The position numbers and the translations under genes are program-made. Under the pieces are notes generated by a model, which saw only the letters and a list, made by a program, of their open reading frames with translations, did no database searches and was not told where the DNA came from. Below, in pieces: positions 11,166 to 24,700 of a stretch of 64,000 nt of DNA (the stretch's first letter is position 1; each line of letters opens with the position of its first letter). This DNA is from Protonemura montana (lineage: Eukaryota > Arthropoda > Insecta > Plecoptera > Nemouridae), in NCBI GenBank assembly GCA_947568835.1, contig OX387603.1, forward strand, positions 25,630,651 through 25,694,650, given 5' to 3'.

Positions 11166-14156
11166 CCACGGCCATGCACGCAGCGGATGAAGCGAAGTGT
11201 GACCCGAGGCGTTTGGTCGGTATTACGAATCCTTTTGGAGCGTCGCTATTAAAATATAAATATATAGTAATAATTATCAGATTATTTCACAATCGTCCGA
11301 TTGGCATGCAAATTGCCACATATATGCATAATATACAATATATTATACAATACAAAAATTAGTCAATAATATATAAAACAGTTCAAATCATAAAATGCTA
11401 GGATGGACACCAATTTGTAGTCGTGAACTCGTCGATGGTGTCTCCCCGAGGCGATTGGAGTTAGCAAATATGTGTTCGAAACCCTCGCGCTTCGCGAACA
11501 ATGCACGTTTAAAATGTAAATGATAATACGGTAATACCCACTGGTCAACGAAACCTACTGGAGTGGAAACACAGTTCAAATACAAGCAGCCAAGCAGCGT
11601 TTTCAGGAATTTCTGATAAAACGGCTGACAAAAATGCAAATATGGAATACGTAGCTGCCTCCGTGTGCTCTGGATCAGCCCAACTCCAAGCAAGCCGTTT
11701 CCCTGCGTGCAAAGAGAGACTCGAAATACGACGCATAAAAAAGCGAGCGCCGCGACGCCGTCGACTTCAATGCAGTGTGCGACAGTCCACAGCGTCGGCT
11801 TCTCGTTATGCGCTAACCTCTTGAAGCTCGGCACCCCCACCCCCACCCCCTTCCGCGTCCCCGCCGCGGCGACCGCACCCGGTGGCCGGCTCGGAGCCGA
11901 CGTCGATGCTTCCCCCCGCCCCTCGCCCCTCAGCGCCGCGGCGCCCTCCGCTAATTGGCAGCCACGGCCGCCGCGTCTAATTACCTCGGGGGGGCCGTGG
12001 GCTGCGGAGACCGGGTGGGTGGGTGGGGGGGTGGGAAGGGGATTAGCACGGACGGGCACGTTCGTCACGGCCTCCGCCCGGGCGTCGGCGTCGTGTGCGA
12101 AACCCTAGTGCGTGCCCGCGAATCGACGCCGGGCTTACGTAGCGTCGCACTCTAGCACGCTCGTCGCCGGCAAAGGGCCGCGTGGGGTGGCGGTTTCCAC
12201 GCACAGGCTTCGTACTTTTTTCTAACTCGTTCTGCGTCACACTGCCCTCGGCTTGCTCGATCGTCTTCTTCGATCTTGGCGCTCGCCGAAAAGTCTGCCA
12301 GCTTTCGCGGCCTTGTAATTAGGCTAGAAATGCATCCTGCAGCATTGCGCATGAGCACGAGTACCAACTCTTGCAATGAGCAAACCCAGACATGAAAGAC
12401 CACGCGTGTGAGAATCCCTTCGCGTGTTGTGTGCATTTGACACGCACTGGCACGCAACCGTCACCCACGCAATCTCAAAACCCTGTCCTTACGTCGTTTC
12501 TCTCTTGAAAGTCTTACAGACTGTACTTTTCTTTCATTTCTTACTCAATTCCAAGTCAATTTTCATTTATACCGGGAAACCAATCGCTGGATGCCACCGT
12601 TTGTAGCGTCCCTTTGCGCTGCCGTTTGAGCGAGGATCTCTGCTCGGAACGTCGTTCTCCCCAAGTCCATGTCGTCACCGTGCCATTCGCGTGCACGTCG
12701 CGGCATTAGCGTAGGACGTCGGTTACCGAAGCCTGAAGGAACGGGCACACTGCAAGCCGCCACGGCAATCAAGCCGCCCCCCCCGACCAGAGCGTCCCTC
12801 GCTGAGCGCTAAGCCCGTGGGGCAGCCAGCCGTCGCCAGCCCCCTCCCGCCCCCACCTCCCCCCTCAGCGGGCGATCGACGCCCCCACGGCGGAACTTTC
12901 ACCTCGGCAGCCTGACGGCGACGGCGATATCAATTCCCGGCGCGCGCGGCGACGCTGCTGTCGTCGGCGTCGCGACGGGGGGCCGACGGGCGGCGAGGGG
13001 GGAGGTGATTAAACGCGTCGCTTGCACCCACTTGTAACACCGGGCGTCGCGGCGGGCGTCGAGTGGCGTCGGCTTTTGACATCGCGATTCGACGCTGGCT
13101 CGACGCTCGCTCTTTTGGCCAGGGATCGTGCGCCATGATATATCGCCTCCGTTGCCTGAAATCGGTGTACAAGTCATAGGGTGGCTAGGCGATCACCCAT
13201 CTAGTCCACAGACCGAACTGATCGCCCGCACTTTCCGTGCTCCCTATTTATACATGCCCATGTCTTTCTAATTAAAGATGAAGGTAACTTCAGGGAAAAT
13301 ATGCATGTGTTGGTGAATGATCGTTACTTGCATATAATATCTAAAGGATTGGAAAAATCATACCCCCTGAAAATAATCAAGGAAAAACACCGCAGTGAAC
13401 TTTTCCCGCATATCCAACGGTCGCGGCATGTTCCATAGAGGACAATCATGCCTCTGTACCGCTGCAGATGCGTCGGTTTCACGGCTGCTATAAATGCACA
13501 GCTCTAAAGGTGGAACTGCAGGCACCGCGCTCCGTCTATTCGACGCGAGAAGCACCGTCCCGACGCTCGTTATTCCCGGCACATGCAGCCAAACGACGCC
13601 GGGTGACGCTCGTATATATCGTTGGCACGGTTCGCCGCGTTCGCCCGGGCGTCGGCGTCGGCGTCGCACGTTGCGAGGCACCCTGTGCTGCGGTGAGTGG
13701 TGCGGACGCGTGGCTGCCGAGGGGGCCGACCGACGGTCGGGGGATGGGTAGGGTGAGGTAGGGGGCGTTGTGGGTGGCTGGGCGCCGAGCGAGCGCTCCG
13801 TCGGTGGCGGCACGCGACAGCCCCTGTCCCCCGCCCTCCCCCACCCACCGCTAGGCGGCGTCACGTGACCCGCGGCTTGTTGTCGGGACCTCTTCGCCGG
13901 CTTCAGCGTCGGCGTCGGCGTCGGCGGCGGCGGCGGCGTCGACGCGCCCGATCGGCCGCGGCACGCACTACCCGTGCGCAAAACATGCGCCCGTCACGGA
14001 CTTACGGAGGCTGCCGTTGCGACGGAAGGTCCGAGGTTTAAGTGCAGGGAAAACCCGACTGGTCTCGAAGCTACTGACATATCCTCACTAGCGCACTCTA
14101 CCGGTGCTTCCCACGCGAAGCGACCAATATCATGCTGTTGTAACATTGGGTTTACA

Positions 14157-14242
14157 GACTTAGTCAGAGTACCAGTGCTAATATTATACCTTCTGCCGAA
14201 AAAACTAGCCTCCTGCGAAGGTGGCCACCCGATGGCTTCTTA
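14157..14242 (-). repeat. Dispersed repeat of the 'CCATCGGGTGGC' family
   Basis: The segment GACTTAGTCAGAGTACCAG … GTGGCCACCCGATGGC matches other copies near 48.12, 57.04, 58.73, 60.36 and 62.89 kb (consensus features: GACGCCATCGGGTGGCAGCTACC, GTTGCCGGCTCG, TTAGCGCTGAAACTCTGACTAA). I cannot name the family. Confidence 0.55.
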
Positions 14243-15799
14243 ACAAATATCTACATTGAAAAAATCTAGTCTCGAAATATTAATAAAAGCATATCAATCC
14301 TTGGGGATTGCAACAAAGAATAATTGTGCGTAATGCGTGTATTGTGCGTAATGCAGTCTCAAATGCGTGAATTCTGCGAGAAAAACGGAACACAATATCG
14401 TAACTCAAAATGGCAGTGACTCTACATCTGAGCGAATTGATCAATCTGGAATACGAACCCGTTAACCGAATGGTCGTAAGATCCTACTCCAGTACGCAAA
14501 CTCGCAGCCAGAGCATTTCACGTGTGTCCGGTCAACGAGGCCGCCAAACGCCCTCCTCGTTTCGCCGCAAGTCGTTACGATTGCGGTGGACGAGTGAGAT
14601 CCGCATGGCAGTTCACGCCACGACGCCGACCCCGAAGATACCGACACCGGACGGGAATAGAAAACGCTTTGTTGTGATTATCGCACTGGAAGCTATAAAT
14701 TAAGCGTCGAAACGCGCCAGCCGATGCAACGAGCAAGAATGTCATGCTAAACACTCCCAGCTCAACGCCCCCATCTTCCCCAATCGGTGTCCTGGGCCTC
14801 TGACATCCAGGGCCACGCTACGACACGGCTGCATGACACGCACGTCGACGTTTCCGGCGAGAGGCTGCCAGGAGGGGGAGAGCGGCACGGCATTGTCGGC
14901 ACGAGTGTCGTGACGCCACCGGGGACCCTGCGATCCGGGGCCATTGCCTCAGGTGGAGCACCACGTCGGGGACTGCAGGCAAGACTGAGTGCCGCCGTGT
15001 AGGTGTGGTCTTGCTTATTTGGTCGCGACAAATAACGTGACAGGCGCTGTCCGAATTGCAAAGTGGGAGACCTCGCAAGACGACGCGGTCTTATTGACTT
15101 GGTTGCTAGATAATGGGAATGAACCGTAATTTTGTCAGATCAGGTACCAGTCTGAATACCTGTCTTAATTTATTAGTGACCGTCTGAAAATCTTTTGACA
15201 AAAATACGATCATCCTGACCACGTGTCCTTTCAACCGCGTCATTCAAGATGAAGTAATTTATCATAAATCTTCTGCCATCGGATTGATAGATATTCTAAA
15301 AACCTTTTAACCTATTTGTTCACATCTAAAGTGCAGGGTAGACCTAGGACCAACATGTAGCCTGCACCAACGAAGTAAGAGTGCACCTCGTTTAGCCCTG
15401 CGCGACGTCGACAGTCGGCCTCTACCCAAAACGTGGCGGACCGAATCGCTCGCCAGAGGTAAAGCCGACGCGGCGCCTTTGCTCGCCGCCTGCCAATCAC
15501 TCGGCGCCTTCCCTCCCTCCACCACCCACCCGCCGCTACCGGCACCCGCGCCGCCTGCGATCGGATCGCCCACCTAGCAGCGGCGAGCGCGCGACGGCTC
15601 GTGCCAGTTTGCCACGAGCCGTCGTCGAGAGAGCACCGCGTCACGACCGACGTCCCGACGCGAACGACGACGACGCCGCGATCTCGCAAACACGCGCGTC
15701 GCTTTGTTTCGACGCCTTTGTTGCGCGACGCCGTACAAGTGAACGACTACCGCCGCGGGTAGAAATTTCTGAGCGACACCAAAGTGCAGTTAAAAGACC

Positions 15800-16057
15800 G
15801 TCTTTTGTCAGTAAATCGCAGCGATCTTATTAGGACGACAGTGTCGAGTGCCTGGTGCGACTTCTTCAAGTCAGTTCTCTGAAGGCAAGTTCCAGGTCTC
15901 TCGTCGACTCTGCGACTGTCGTTGCCCGTGGACCTCTCGTTGGCTTCCCGTCCTTTGAAGCTTCCGACGCCCCCAGAGACAAACGCGGCCTCTTTGATCG
16001 GCAAGACGCTCCGGGATGCGGTCAGCCGCTCGCCTCGAGCGTCGGCGTCTCTAAGCG
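15800..16057 (+). promoter_or_regulatory. Presumed Hes 5' UTR and proximal upstream region
   Basis: GC-rich sequence immediately upstream of the Hes start codon. I see no TATA box. A TCAGTT near 15870 could be an initiator, but this is weak. Confidence 0.25.
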
Positions 16058-19000
16058 ATGACGGCGCGCCTCGGCTCCACGTCCAGCAGCAGCACGCGCA
16101 GCGCCGCCGCCAGGGACAGGCGGGCGTCGCACCAGAAGGCGTCGGCGTCCACGGCGTCGGCCAGGGGGGCGTCGCTCGTGTCGGCAGCCGTCGCCTCGAG
16201 GCCCAGTGAAGGCCGCAGGGTGAGTGATTGCCGTCGGCGTCGCTGCGCTGATTACCCTCTAATTGCTTGGGGTGTGGGACGGGGGACGGAGAACGGGGGG
16301 AAGGGGGAGCGCCGAGTCGATTGGAGGCGTCGCGGCGGTCGACGGCGCGTGACGCAGCCTCGCACACGCTGCGCCGAGACGCGTGTCGACGATCACGGTA
16401 CGACACGCGAACCGGCACGCGCCGAACGCAGCGGCCTTCGCGTCGCCGACTAGCGGAATGTCGCCGCGGGATTTGCGAGGGGTTCGCCCGCCCTCGGTCG
16501 CGTCCTCCCTAACAGACCGCAAACGCTTATGAAAAATAAATGACGTGCAATGAGGCGTTAAACTCGCCCGGGAGAGCGCACATCGGACGGCAACTCATTC
16601 ATACTCCGGAACGAGGGGACACGAGTTTGAAACGAGGTCTCTGAAAACAAACGTGCTCAGCTTGGTGCCGCGCGTCGGCGTTGGCGGGCTCGGCGAGGTG
16701 TCGGGCTGCGCGTGGCGGCGAAGGTCGCCCTGGTACCCACGAGACGATCGCCTCGAGCGCACGATGTTTACCACCTCGTCTCGCGCCGATGTTTGGCTTG
16801 CGCACGGAGGCGTCGAAGTGATGACGCAGCTGAGAGACGGCGTGCGGGAACATCGAGCTCATGGTCGCACGGCACCGTGACCGTCCGGGATTGACGGATC
16901 GAACGGTTGACCGATCGAATGGTTGACCGATCGACAGACAGACAGACAGACAGACAGACCAATAGTCTTATAAGACTATTTGGCATGAGGGAATGAAAAC
17001 TTCAGAGTCTGACCGAATCTAGAAGGTCTTGCCTACTTGTCATAAGCTATTCTAGATGATGTATGCATCTTTTCTACAGCCAAGATGGCTTTAGGTCGTT
17101 TGTTCCCTGTTTTTTCTTGGCAATCGAAATTTGCCAAGTTTCTTATAAGATTATTGGGAGGCTTGTCAAGTGGGAAATAAAACCCCTATATAGTTCGACA
17201 GACAAACAGATCGGTGCTCGGTAGTTGACCGCCCCCCCAAGTGGAGTCACGACGACTCCGATTGAGTGGTGGGGAAGGACGGGTGCTCGGATCACGCCAT
17301 GTCGGGACACCGTCCAAGACGCGATCGCAGGGGCGCGTTCATCGTCGCACTCTGCTCGCTCGCTCGCGTATCGATTGAGCGGATCGACGGATCTATGCAG
17401 ATAGCGGTCGACGCCGCCAAACGAGCGAAGCCCTGCGGCGACAACGACGACAACGACGGCGCCCAGATTGATTTTCCCGGCCGACTTGCACACACGGACG
17501 ATGCCAACGTCGACCCTAATCCCCGTCGACGCCGAAGCCGACGCCGCGACGCCGCTAATGAGCTTGATTAGGGTCGCAAGGCGCGCGAGGTGTGCCCATG
17601 GGAGGGGAGGACGGGAGCTTTTTTTGGGTCGGTGACGCAGTTAGCCGGCGGAGGGTGGAAGGGGGGGGGGGTCTCCTTGCCGACGCCGTTGTTGTTGTTG
17701 TTGTTGTTGCTTTATATTTAGCCGACTACGGCGTCGTGTGCTGCGTGCTGCATTGTGCCGCCCGACCCTGCGTCGACCCACGAGATTCACACAGGCTATC
17801 ATCGAGATCAGGGCTGTTATTGTGATCCGTTGATCTCACGAGGATTCAAACCGGGGACCTAACAATACATGCACATGACACTTGCACCTCGGGGGAAAAA
17901 TAAGTGCCGTCCTATCGATCCCCCCCCCCTCTCCAATTAACCGAGCCTGGCAATCGCCCTCACCCCTAGCGCGTGGCACATGTTTGATGGAACTCCCTGT
18001 TTGATTTCAGGCCAACAAACCATTGATGGAGAAACGCCGCCGTGCTCGCATCAACCAGTCGCTGGCCGTGCTGAAGACGCTCATCCTCGACTCAGCGCGG
18101 CTGGAGGTGAGTGTCAAACGCCCCCGGGTCTGAGAGGCGACGTAATGTGCGTCCCTGGGAAATATTGCCAGCCTAGAGTCTAAATACCTTTGAGAGCTGC
18201 CCTGTTGACGCTGTCCTAAGAGTGGACGTAGACCACGGCTTTCTCTGGTTATTATGGCTAAAAGTCCCAAAGCTCGAGAGTCGAATATTTCATTGGTTAC
18301 AGGGACTTAAATGCATGAAATGTCTCCAGCTTCAAGCGAATAACCGTATGTCCTCGTGTATGCGCGTGGTGGTGGTCGGGAGGTTGTGGATTTGTAAAGC
18401 GCTGTAAAGCATAATGCCTCGTTTAGTGCTACCTGGGCTTACGGCGATACGGAGGGTTCTGCACAAGCAAGTGGGGTGGAGGGAACGGGGACGCCGTGTC
18501 GCGACATCAGCCACAGATGACGGACATAACCTACAAATGAACGTTTTAGTTCAGTCGAAATAAATACAATTTAAAGCAGGCAGTATCACAGACAGATCTG
18601 ATGCACCACACACAGAAACGTAAAATTTAGTAGCTTTTATCTTGTTGTGGGTGTCAATTTGACTTCGGCGAAGGTGGCAACATATTGAACAAGAAGAATC
18701 ATCGCCGACCCTGTTGCTGCTGTTGCTGCAGTTGAAGGTGTCATAAGACCAAAACGAGCCCGTTCTAGGCCGAAAGGACTGAGACCTTTTCCGTAGCCGT
18801 CGTGGGATATAGAACTAAACGAGGCATGAGATAAAACGTCCCATCCCATCCCCTCCCCTAACCCCCTGGCGGCCGGCGACCCTCTAGGGGGTGTAACGAA
18901 CAAAGTTTCCCGACCTTGGTCGGTGAAGGACGACCGCCACCCCCTCCCGTCGGTCCCGTCCTATACACACGTCAGCAGCTTCCCGTCGCGGCGACCGGTG

Positions 19001-21715
19001 GAGAGGGCAGCACCGGTAGCTGTCAAACTCAAGGACAGGATAGAAAGGGAGGGCAGAGAAAAGTACTTCGGGAATAAGATTTTTTTTAGAGTGTGTCGTT
19101 TGAACATCACAGCTAACTATGATTACTATTACTATTAAAACTATTAAAGCTAACTATTAACAAATATGTGCGTGGAGCTAAATGAGAAGTTGGAAATAAT
19201 GATACGCCGGAGTTTTTGAAGGCAGTTCAAGTCTCGTTGTTGGTTAGTAGTAGGACAATACTGGTTATCATTATTTTCTAAATATCTTGTGGACTTTTTG
19301 ACAAGAATTGATTTAAAAAATGCTGTAACAATATGAAAAGAAAAATCTACGAATTTAACTTAAAATACAACTTAAAATACGACCAACGAAATGGAAATAA
19401 AGAAACGTCAGAGAGATTGTTTCTAATGATATACTTACTAACTTGTTAAAGCGGACAAATATTATAAATCTGTAATCAAAAACGTTGGAAAATTGTGAAT
19501 ATTTGAAATTTTAAATATTGTGAAAACTGTCAACTTGGCTGATAACCGTTGTGTGATTAAATTATAAAATGGCGTCAGACAGACTCCGATGCATGCTCCG
19601 ACTTGGAACAAATGAAGCACATCGCGCACAAGGCCTTCTGGACACACGCAATAGAATTCATCACATGCATGTTGCCAACAGCGTGGATGAAACCCAACAC
19701 CCAATAGAGCGTGACCCGACCCTCTCTTTTGTCAACAGCAAAACACGAAGCACTCGAAGCTGGAGAAGGCGGACATCTTGGAGTTGACAGTGCGTCATCT
19801 GCAGAGACAGCGATCGCTTGGCTCGGCCGTGCTCAGCAAGTACCGAGCCGGCTTCCAGGAATGCACGCGAGAGGTACGTGCCGTCGCTAGTCATTTGCTT
19901 TTCTCATCTGAACGCATCGGAAAAACGACCAAAGATCGGCCCCAAACAGCGAGGAGTCGGATGTCCCTTCTAAGAAAGTCCAGGAATTCCATAAAGCCGT
20001 GATACCGCTCCGCTCTAGCCGAGGTCTCTAGACTAGTTGTAGGTGGTCCCCTTCATGGGTTGGTTCACGTTCGAATGGGAACGTGCAACGGTAGTTGACC
20101 GCCGCGAGGCGTTTAAATGACACGCAGATCGCTAAACGCCCTCGCACCCAGCGACGCTTGGCGCTTCGATCGACGCCGACGCCGATGGCGCTGACAGATG
20201 CGTCGGCAGATAGTGCGGCTTATTCCCCCCCCCGTCCCCGTCCCACGAGCACTATCGCGCCCACGGTCGAGGGGGCAGACATCGTTACACCCCCCCCCCC
20301 CCCCTAGGCGCCGCGCCAACTTGCGTCAACGCTTGCCCGCGGTTTGCACAAGCACGGCCTCCTGATGGGTTTCATCGCTTCTAGCTCGCGGCTTCATAGA
20401 TCGCAAGCCACTCTCAGGCCTACGTGATCATTTGTGTGCGACGGGGGTTACGTATATTATACGGGATGCCAATTGCAGTTTTCCTCTCCCTAATTTAGAG
20501 AATTATAATCAGTTGCCTCCCTTAAAATTACCACAGACTGGCAAAGGACCACTTTGGTCGATATTGAACTCCTCCCTTTGAACACAACTCAAGCTCCAGA
20601 GACGATTAAACCTTGTGGGGTAATGTTAGTGTAATGATGAGCATGGCATGTTAATCGACCCTGGAATTGCATTCTGCAGTCGTCACCCGGCCCCCTGAAT
20701 CTCAAGTCACCCTAGTGGATCCAGGTCTCGCTGAAATCTGTTTTCTCTTAAAAGATGATCTGCCATCTTTCTCGAAACTTGGTTCCCAATTGCGTATGTG
20801 CATGGCGCGGCGAGCGCGCGGCACTTTTATTTCCGAGTTCAGACAATGGACGTCGCTCGTTTGCAGGTGACGCGCTTCCTGGAATCTTCCGACCCGATCT
20901 CGCCCCCGCCGTGTCTCGATCCGGCGGCGAAACAGCGTCTCCTGCGCCACCTCGACGCGTGCATCTCCGAGCTAGACCTCGATTTCCACCTGGCTGCCGT
21001 CAACGCGCCCGCCGTCGCGGCGTCCACGGCGTCAACGGCATCGTCGTGCGCCGGCGCCGACTCGCCCGGTGCAGCGACGGTTACCGTGAAGGCCGAAGCC
21101 GATTGCGACGGCGCGGGACAGCGCCCCGACAGCAGCACGGCGCCCTCCGATGACAACAACAACAACAACAACAATGACGCGCTCCCCGACAAGAGTCGAC
21201 CGTCAAGCGCCATCGACGCGATGCGCTTGCCGCCGACCTGTCTGGTGGCGACTCCTAGCGAGGACGCCAAGCCCGGGGGAAGTCCGATGCTGTCCGTAGT
21301 GCAGGTGATACCGTCGCGGCTCCCCGACGGCCAGGTCATCTTCCTGCTGCCGAGCCACTACGTGCAGCTCGCCGCTGCCGCCGCCTCCCAGCAGCGTGCG
21401 TCGGCGGCCACCTCCTCAACGCCCGCCTCGCTGTTTAGCGGGCCATCGCTTGGGGCTAGCCTCAGTCCAGGCCTTGCGTCCACTGTCCTGGCTTGCTACC
21501 CGAGCAGCACCCTCGTCGCCGGCGTCGGCGCGCCTTTCAAGATCAAACAGGAGGCCGTCGACGAGCCGATCGACTTCACGACGCAGCGCCGAGAGGACGT
21601 CGTTGAGCCGGACGACGACGTCGACGAAGAGATGCCCGGTCCTGAGGGAGGAGACGACGGTGACAGGTCGCCGATGGCGGGACGGGAAGAGGAGGGTGTT
21701 TGGCGACCGTGGTAG
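16058..21715 (+). CDS. hes: Hes/deadpan-type bHLH-Orange transcriptional repressor with C-terminal WRPW
   Basis: Four exons, 16058-16219, 18011-18106, 19739-19873 and 20867-21715, are all phase 0 and give 413 residues. The ATG at 16058 is preceded in frame by TAA at 16052. The basic region and helix 1 (residues ~49-86) contain [14 protein letters not shown] with the Hes-class proline; helix 2 is [15 protein letters not shown]. The Orange domain runs from ~114 ([20 protein letters not shown]) to ~168. A deadpan-like [18 protein letters not shown] motif follows, then an acidic tail ending exactly in WRPW, the Groucho-recruiting tetrapeptide. Two sumoylation-type motifs are present, VKAE at 205-208 and IKQE at 357-360. 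An Asn-rich run lies between the domains. By family knowledge it binds E- or N-box DNA in the nucleus and represses neurogenic or segmentation targets, often under Notch. No obvious poly(A) signal or TATA box was found. Confidence 0.95.
16930..16957 (+). repeat. (CAGA)n microsatellite in Hes intron 1
   Basis: About six CAGA/GACA units follow short near-repeats of TTGACCGATCGAA. Simple-sequence DNA. Confidence 0.85.
17685..17709 (+). repeat. (GTT)n microsatellite in Hes intron 1
   Basis: A run of about eight GTT triplets within a GC-rich island in the intron between Hes exons 1 and 2. Confidence 0.85.
20290..20304 (+). repeat. 15-base C run in Hes intron 3
   Basis: An uninterrupted C15 tract in the GC island between Hes exons 3 and 4, after GACGCCGACGCCGATGGCG-type repeats. 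Confidence 0.9.
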
Positions 21716-24700
21716 AGCACGCGACGTTACGACAAAAGCTCAAAGTGCTTTGGACAATAACCGTGACGTCACGAGACTTTGCGTGATATCCTTGACCCCA
21801 AGTGTTTGTGCACGTAGGACTTTTTGGCGGGAGTTTTGTCACAGTTCGAAAACATTCCGCGCTCTACGCCACTTGGATCGCTGCCCGGTCTCGCCATCAC
21901 GGTCCAGTGGCGTGCGCCTCGGCACCGTGACTTGATGTCACCGATTCTCTAGCGTGTGTTTGCCGGCTCGGCGGCGATGTCGCCCGCTTGGGAACGGCAC
22001 GTATCTCCCCCCGCCCCCCCTCCACCCCGTCCCACCCCATCTGTATATTGAACGTTACCATATGCAGTTTCTGTCAATAGAACTCTACTATCAAATTGCT
22101 GTGTTGTTTTCATTGCATCCTACACTCAAACGCCTCCATATCTTTACTGTTGACTCGTAGATCACGCGGGCTCGCCATCGCAAGCGTCGCTGAGCTGCAA
22201 GAAAGGTATGATTCACGTAAGGACATGGTACATCCAGCCTAGCAGGCAGTAGTGGGTAGGCCCGGTGTAAGCAAGTAGAACTTGGGGCAAAGGACGCCGA
22301 CGATGCAGTCGCAGTCACTGATTTCGGCAGCGATTTTGCTCTGATGCAGGTACAGGTCCGCTGTCGCCCTGTCATTGGGCCTTTTATCGTAGCATGAGAG
22401 AGATACGTTATAGAGAGAATAAGAGAGGAATAGCAAGTGAGCTCTGCAACGCAACAAGTGCGGCGGCGTCGGCGTGCGTGGACGTCGAGCGTCGTCGTGT
22501 GCGTCGTGCCTTGCAACTCGACGCGATGCACGGACGCCGTTTTAAGCCGTCGTTAAAAGTGGCGCGCGTAAAACCGCGCGGCGGGCGGCGGCGGGGAAAA
22601 CGGAAGGGAGGCGTTTTATTGCTCCTGTTTATCGGCGTCGCCATGACTCCGACGCTGGCACGCCGTCGCGACGGCGACCGCTTCATCAGTCTACGTCGTC
22701 TGTCGGTCGTCGGTTCGATTCCCATTGACTAATTATAGACAACGATCGGCCGCTTCGTCTGTTCTAGATCAACCTTGCCGTGCATTGCACGGTAATCGTT
22801 CTAATTTCATCGGTCAACGGGCAGCCAGTCCGTCGGAAGCCGGAGGACGCCGACGACGCATTGTGTTTGCGTGTTGTCGGTAGGGTGCGACGTGCGCGCC
22901 GAACTATGCAGAAATTAATTCAGAACGAAAAGCCCCGATGATCTATCTCCTTCGAAAGACAGAGCAATCCGACGCCTGAGCCGCGACGACCGCGACGCCG
23001 TGCAGCTTTGTGCGCCACGACGCCCGCGAGTGCGATGCCGAGGCAGTCACGTGATCGCCGCCCTCCCCCCCCCTCCCCCCTGTCCCCCTCTCCGACGCCG
23101 CCCCGTCGACGCCCGGCACGCGGACGCGTGACCCAGCATCGATAATTAGACGGGACGCCCCTCGACCCCAGCCGTCCCCCACCCAACCACCCAGCCACCC
23201 CCTGCGTGAGCGTGCGGTACCATGCAGACGACGTATAGGCTTTGAGAGAGAGAGAGTCTTGGTGGCATCGGGAGTGGCTATCTGCTTACAATCAATGTGC
23301 GCCCTTCTATCGTTATTTCAGAACTCGCCAGTCGGTTCTGGAGAGTTTGGAGATGTTGGAGAATGCCACTAATTTGTCAGTTTGCTGTACTTACCGATGA
23401 AAAGATTTCACAAGAAAATAACTGATAACTTAGAGAAAACACGCTTTTTTATTATTATAGACACTATAACCGTCTCAGAAATTGATGCCCAAACGCGGAC
23501 TCGGACCCCGATCTCCACCTATCGCGGGTGTTGCTCTAACCCATTGAGCTACTTGGACACTGGCTTTTTGAGACGATTTTAGTGTATTTGATGAGAATGA
23601 CGGATCTCCAAGGAGAAGAACCAAGAGGCTGTGAATACTCACAGTCACTCTGATTCTAGTGACGCTATACCACGTCACAACCTGTCAATCTCGAGTAACT
23701 CTAATTTGACGTTGAATGCGTTAAATTTCTAGATGAAATCTTATTTAAATTGCAAACGCTTGCAATGCGCGGGGTATTTTATTATTTTGAACACTACTAC
23801 CGTCTCAAGTCATGTCTTCTTACATCGACAATTGAAGTTCGCTTGTTATTTACATTTCAGGGAAATTGTTATTATTTTGGTGCGCTTCATGCGCTGAGCT
23901 CAACCTCAGGAAACTAAGCTTGGATTTGGTAAAATGAGGTAGCTATTGAAAGACGACTTTAGCAATTTCGGCTTCGAAAATGTTTCGCACTTCTAGCAAA
24001 GTTAGAGGAACTTTCTAACTTCCACAAAGGCTTGAATTTTTAGCGTTGCAACTTGTTATTTCTCATTTTGATCGCTTTCGTTGCGTTTTCGAATGCATCT
24101 TCTACCAATACATGCATTGCAATTCCATAGAATTGGGTGGGGGTCGTGCACGTGAGTTGGTAACATAGCGTTTTAGATGGTTAATTTGAAACGGGTCGAA
24201 TTGCTGACACCTGACAAGATCAACTTGAATCGAACAAAGACTCTACTGATTGTGAAATGTGATTTATTTTCAAAATGTTAGCAATGGACAAAAAATGTGA
24301 TTATTACGAACACAAATAACCACTCAAAAATTGGTGTCCAAATGGGGACTTCATTTTGCTACTTAAAAACGTTAAAACTTGACTCTGGCGGATGGATTTC
24401 AATATGTTGAACGAAAATATACGTCGTTGAAGCCTATTGCCTGTTTACACAACTTTATTATTCGGTTTCGGCATAAGAATCCTCCGTCATGGCGGCCATG
24501 ACAGGCAATTCGCCGAACGCCATTCCCTGCCTACCGGCGGCTCTCGGCTCTCGGCGCGAGCGAGCGTGGAGTTATCGGCGACGTGGTGTGGAAGTGGAGT
24601 CGTCGATCGATCACCGCCAGCTTGCCGCGGCTCACGACCACGTCGTCGGACGCCGACGCCGACGCCGCGTCGTGCTGGGATTTCCCGTCCGCGGCACGGA

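Larger units (their letters stand above)
4380..15800. other. Gene-poor region with a series of GC-rich islands
   Basis: GC-rich blocks of 150-1100 bp occur near 4.4-4.75, 5.53-5.72, 6.5-6.85, 7.5-8.0, 9.8-10.95, 11.75-12.25, 12.65-13.15, 13.5-14.0 and 15.4-15.8 kb, separated by AT-rich DNA. Most contain a homopolymer G or C run, repeated GACGCC/GGCGTC and a TAATTA-like core. They hold many shadow ORFs on both strands, with no splice-supported exon or recognisable domain. They may be cis-regulatory islands around the Hes gene at 16-21.7 kb, but that is inference. Confidence 0.5.

Noticed and set aside
14445-14510. tRNA-like B box (GGGTTCGTATTCC) on the minus strand
   Set aside because: No matching A box or acceptor pairing could be drawn.
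15747-16418. 223-codon minus-strand frame across Hes exon 1
   Set aside because: It is antisense to the well-supported Hes exon 1 and is explained by local GC content.
17820-17885. tRNA-like B box (GGTTTGAATCC) on the minus strand
   Set aside because: The arm next to it does not pair and no A box is present at the right distance.
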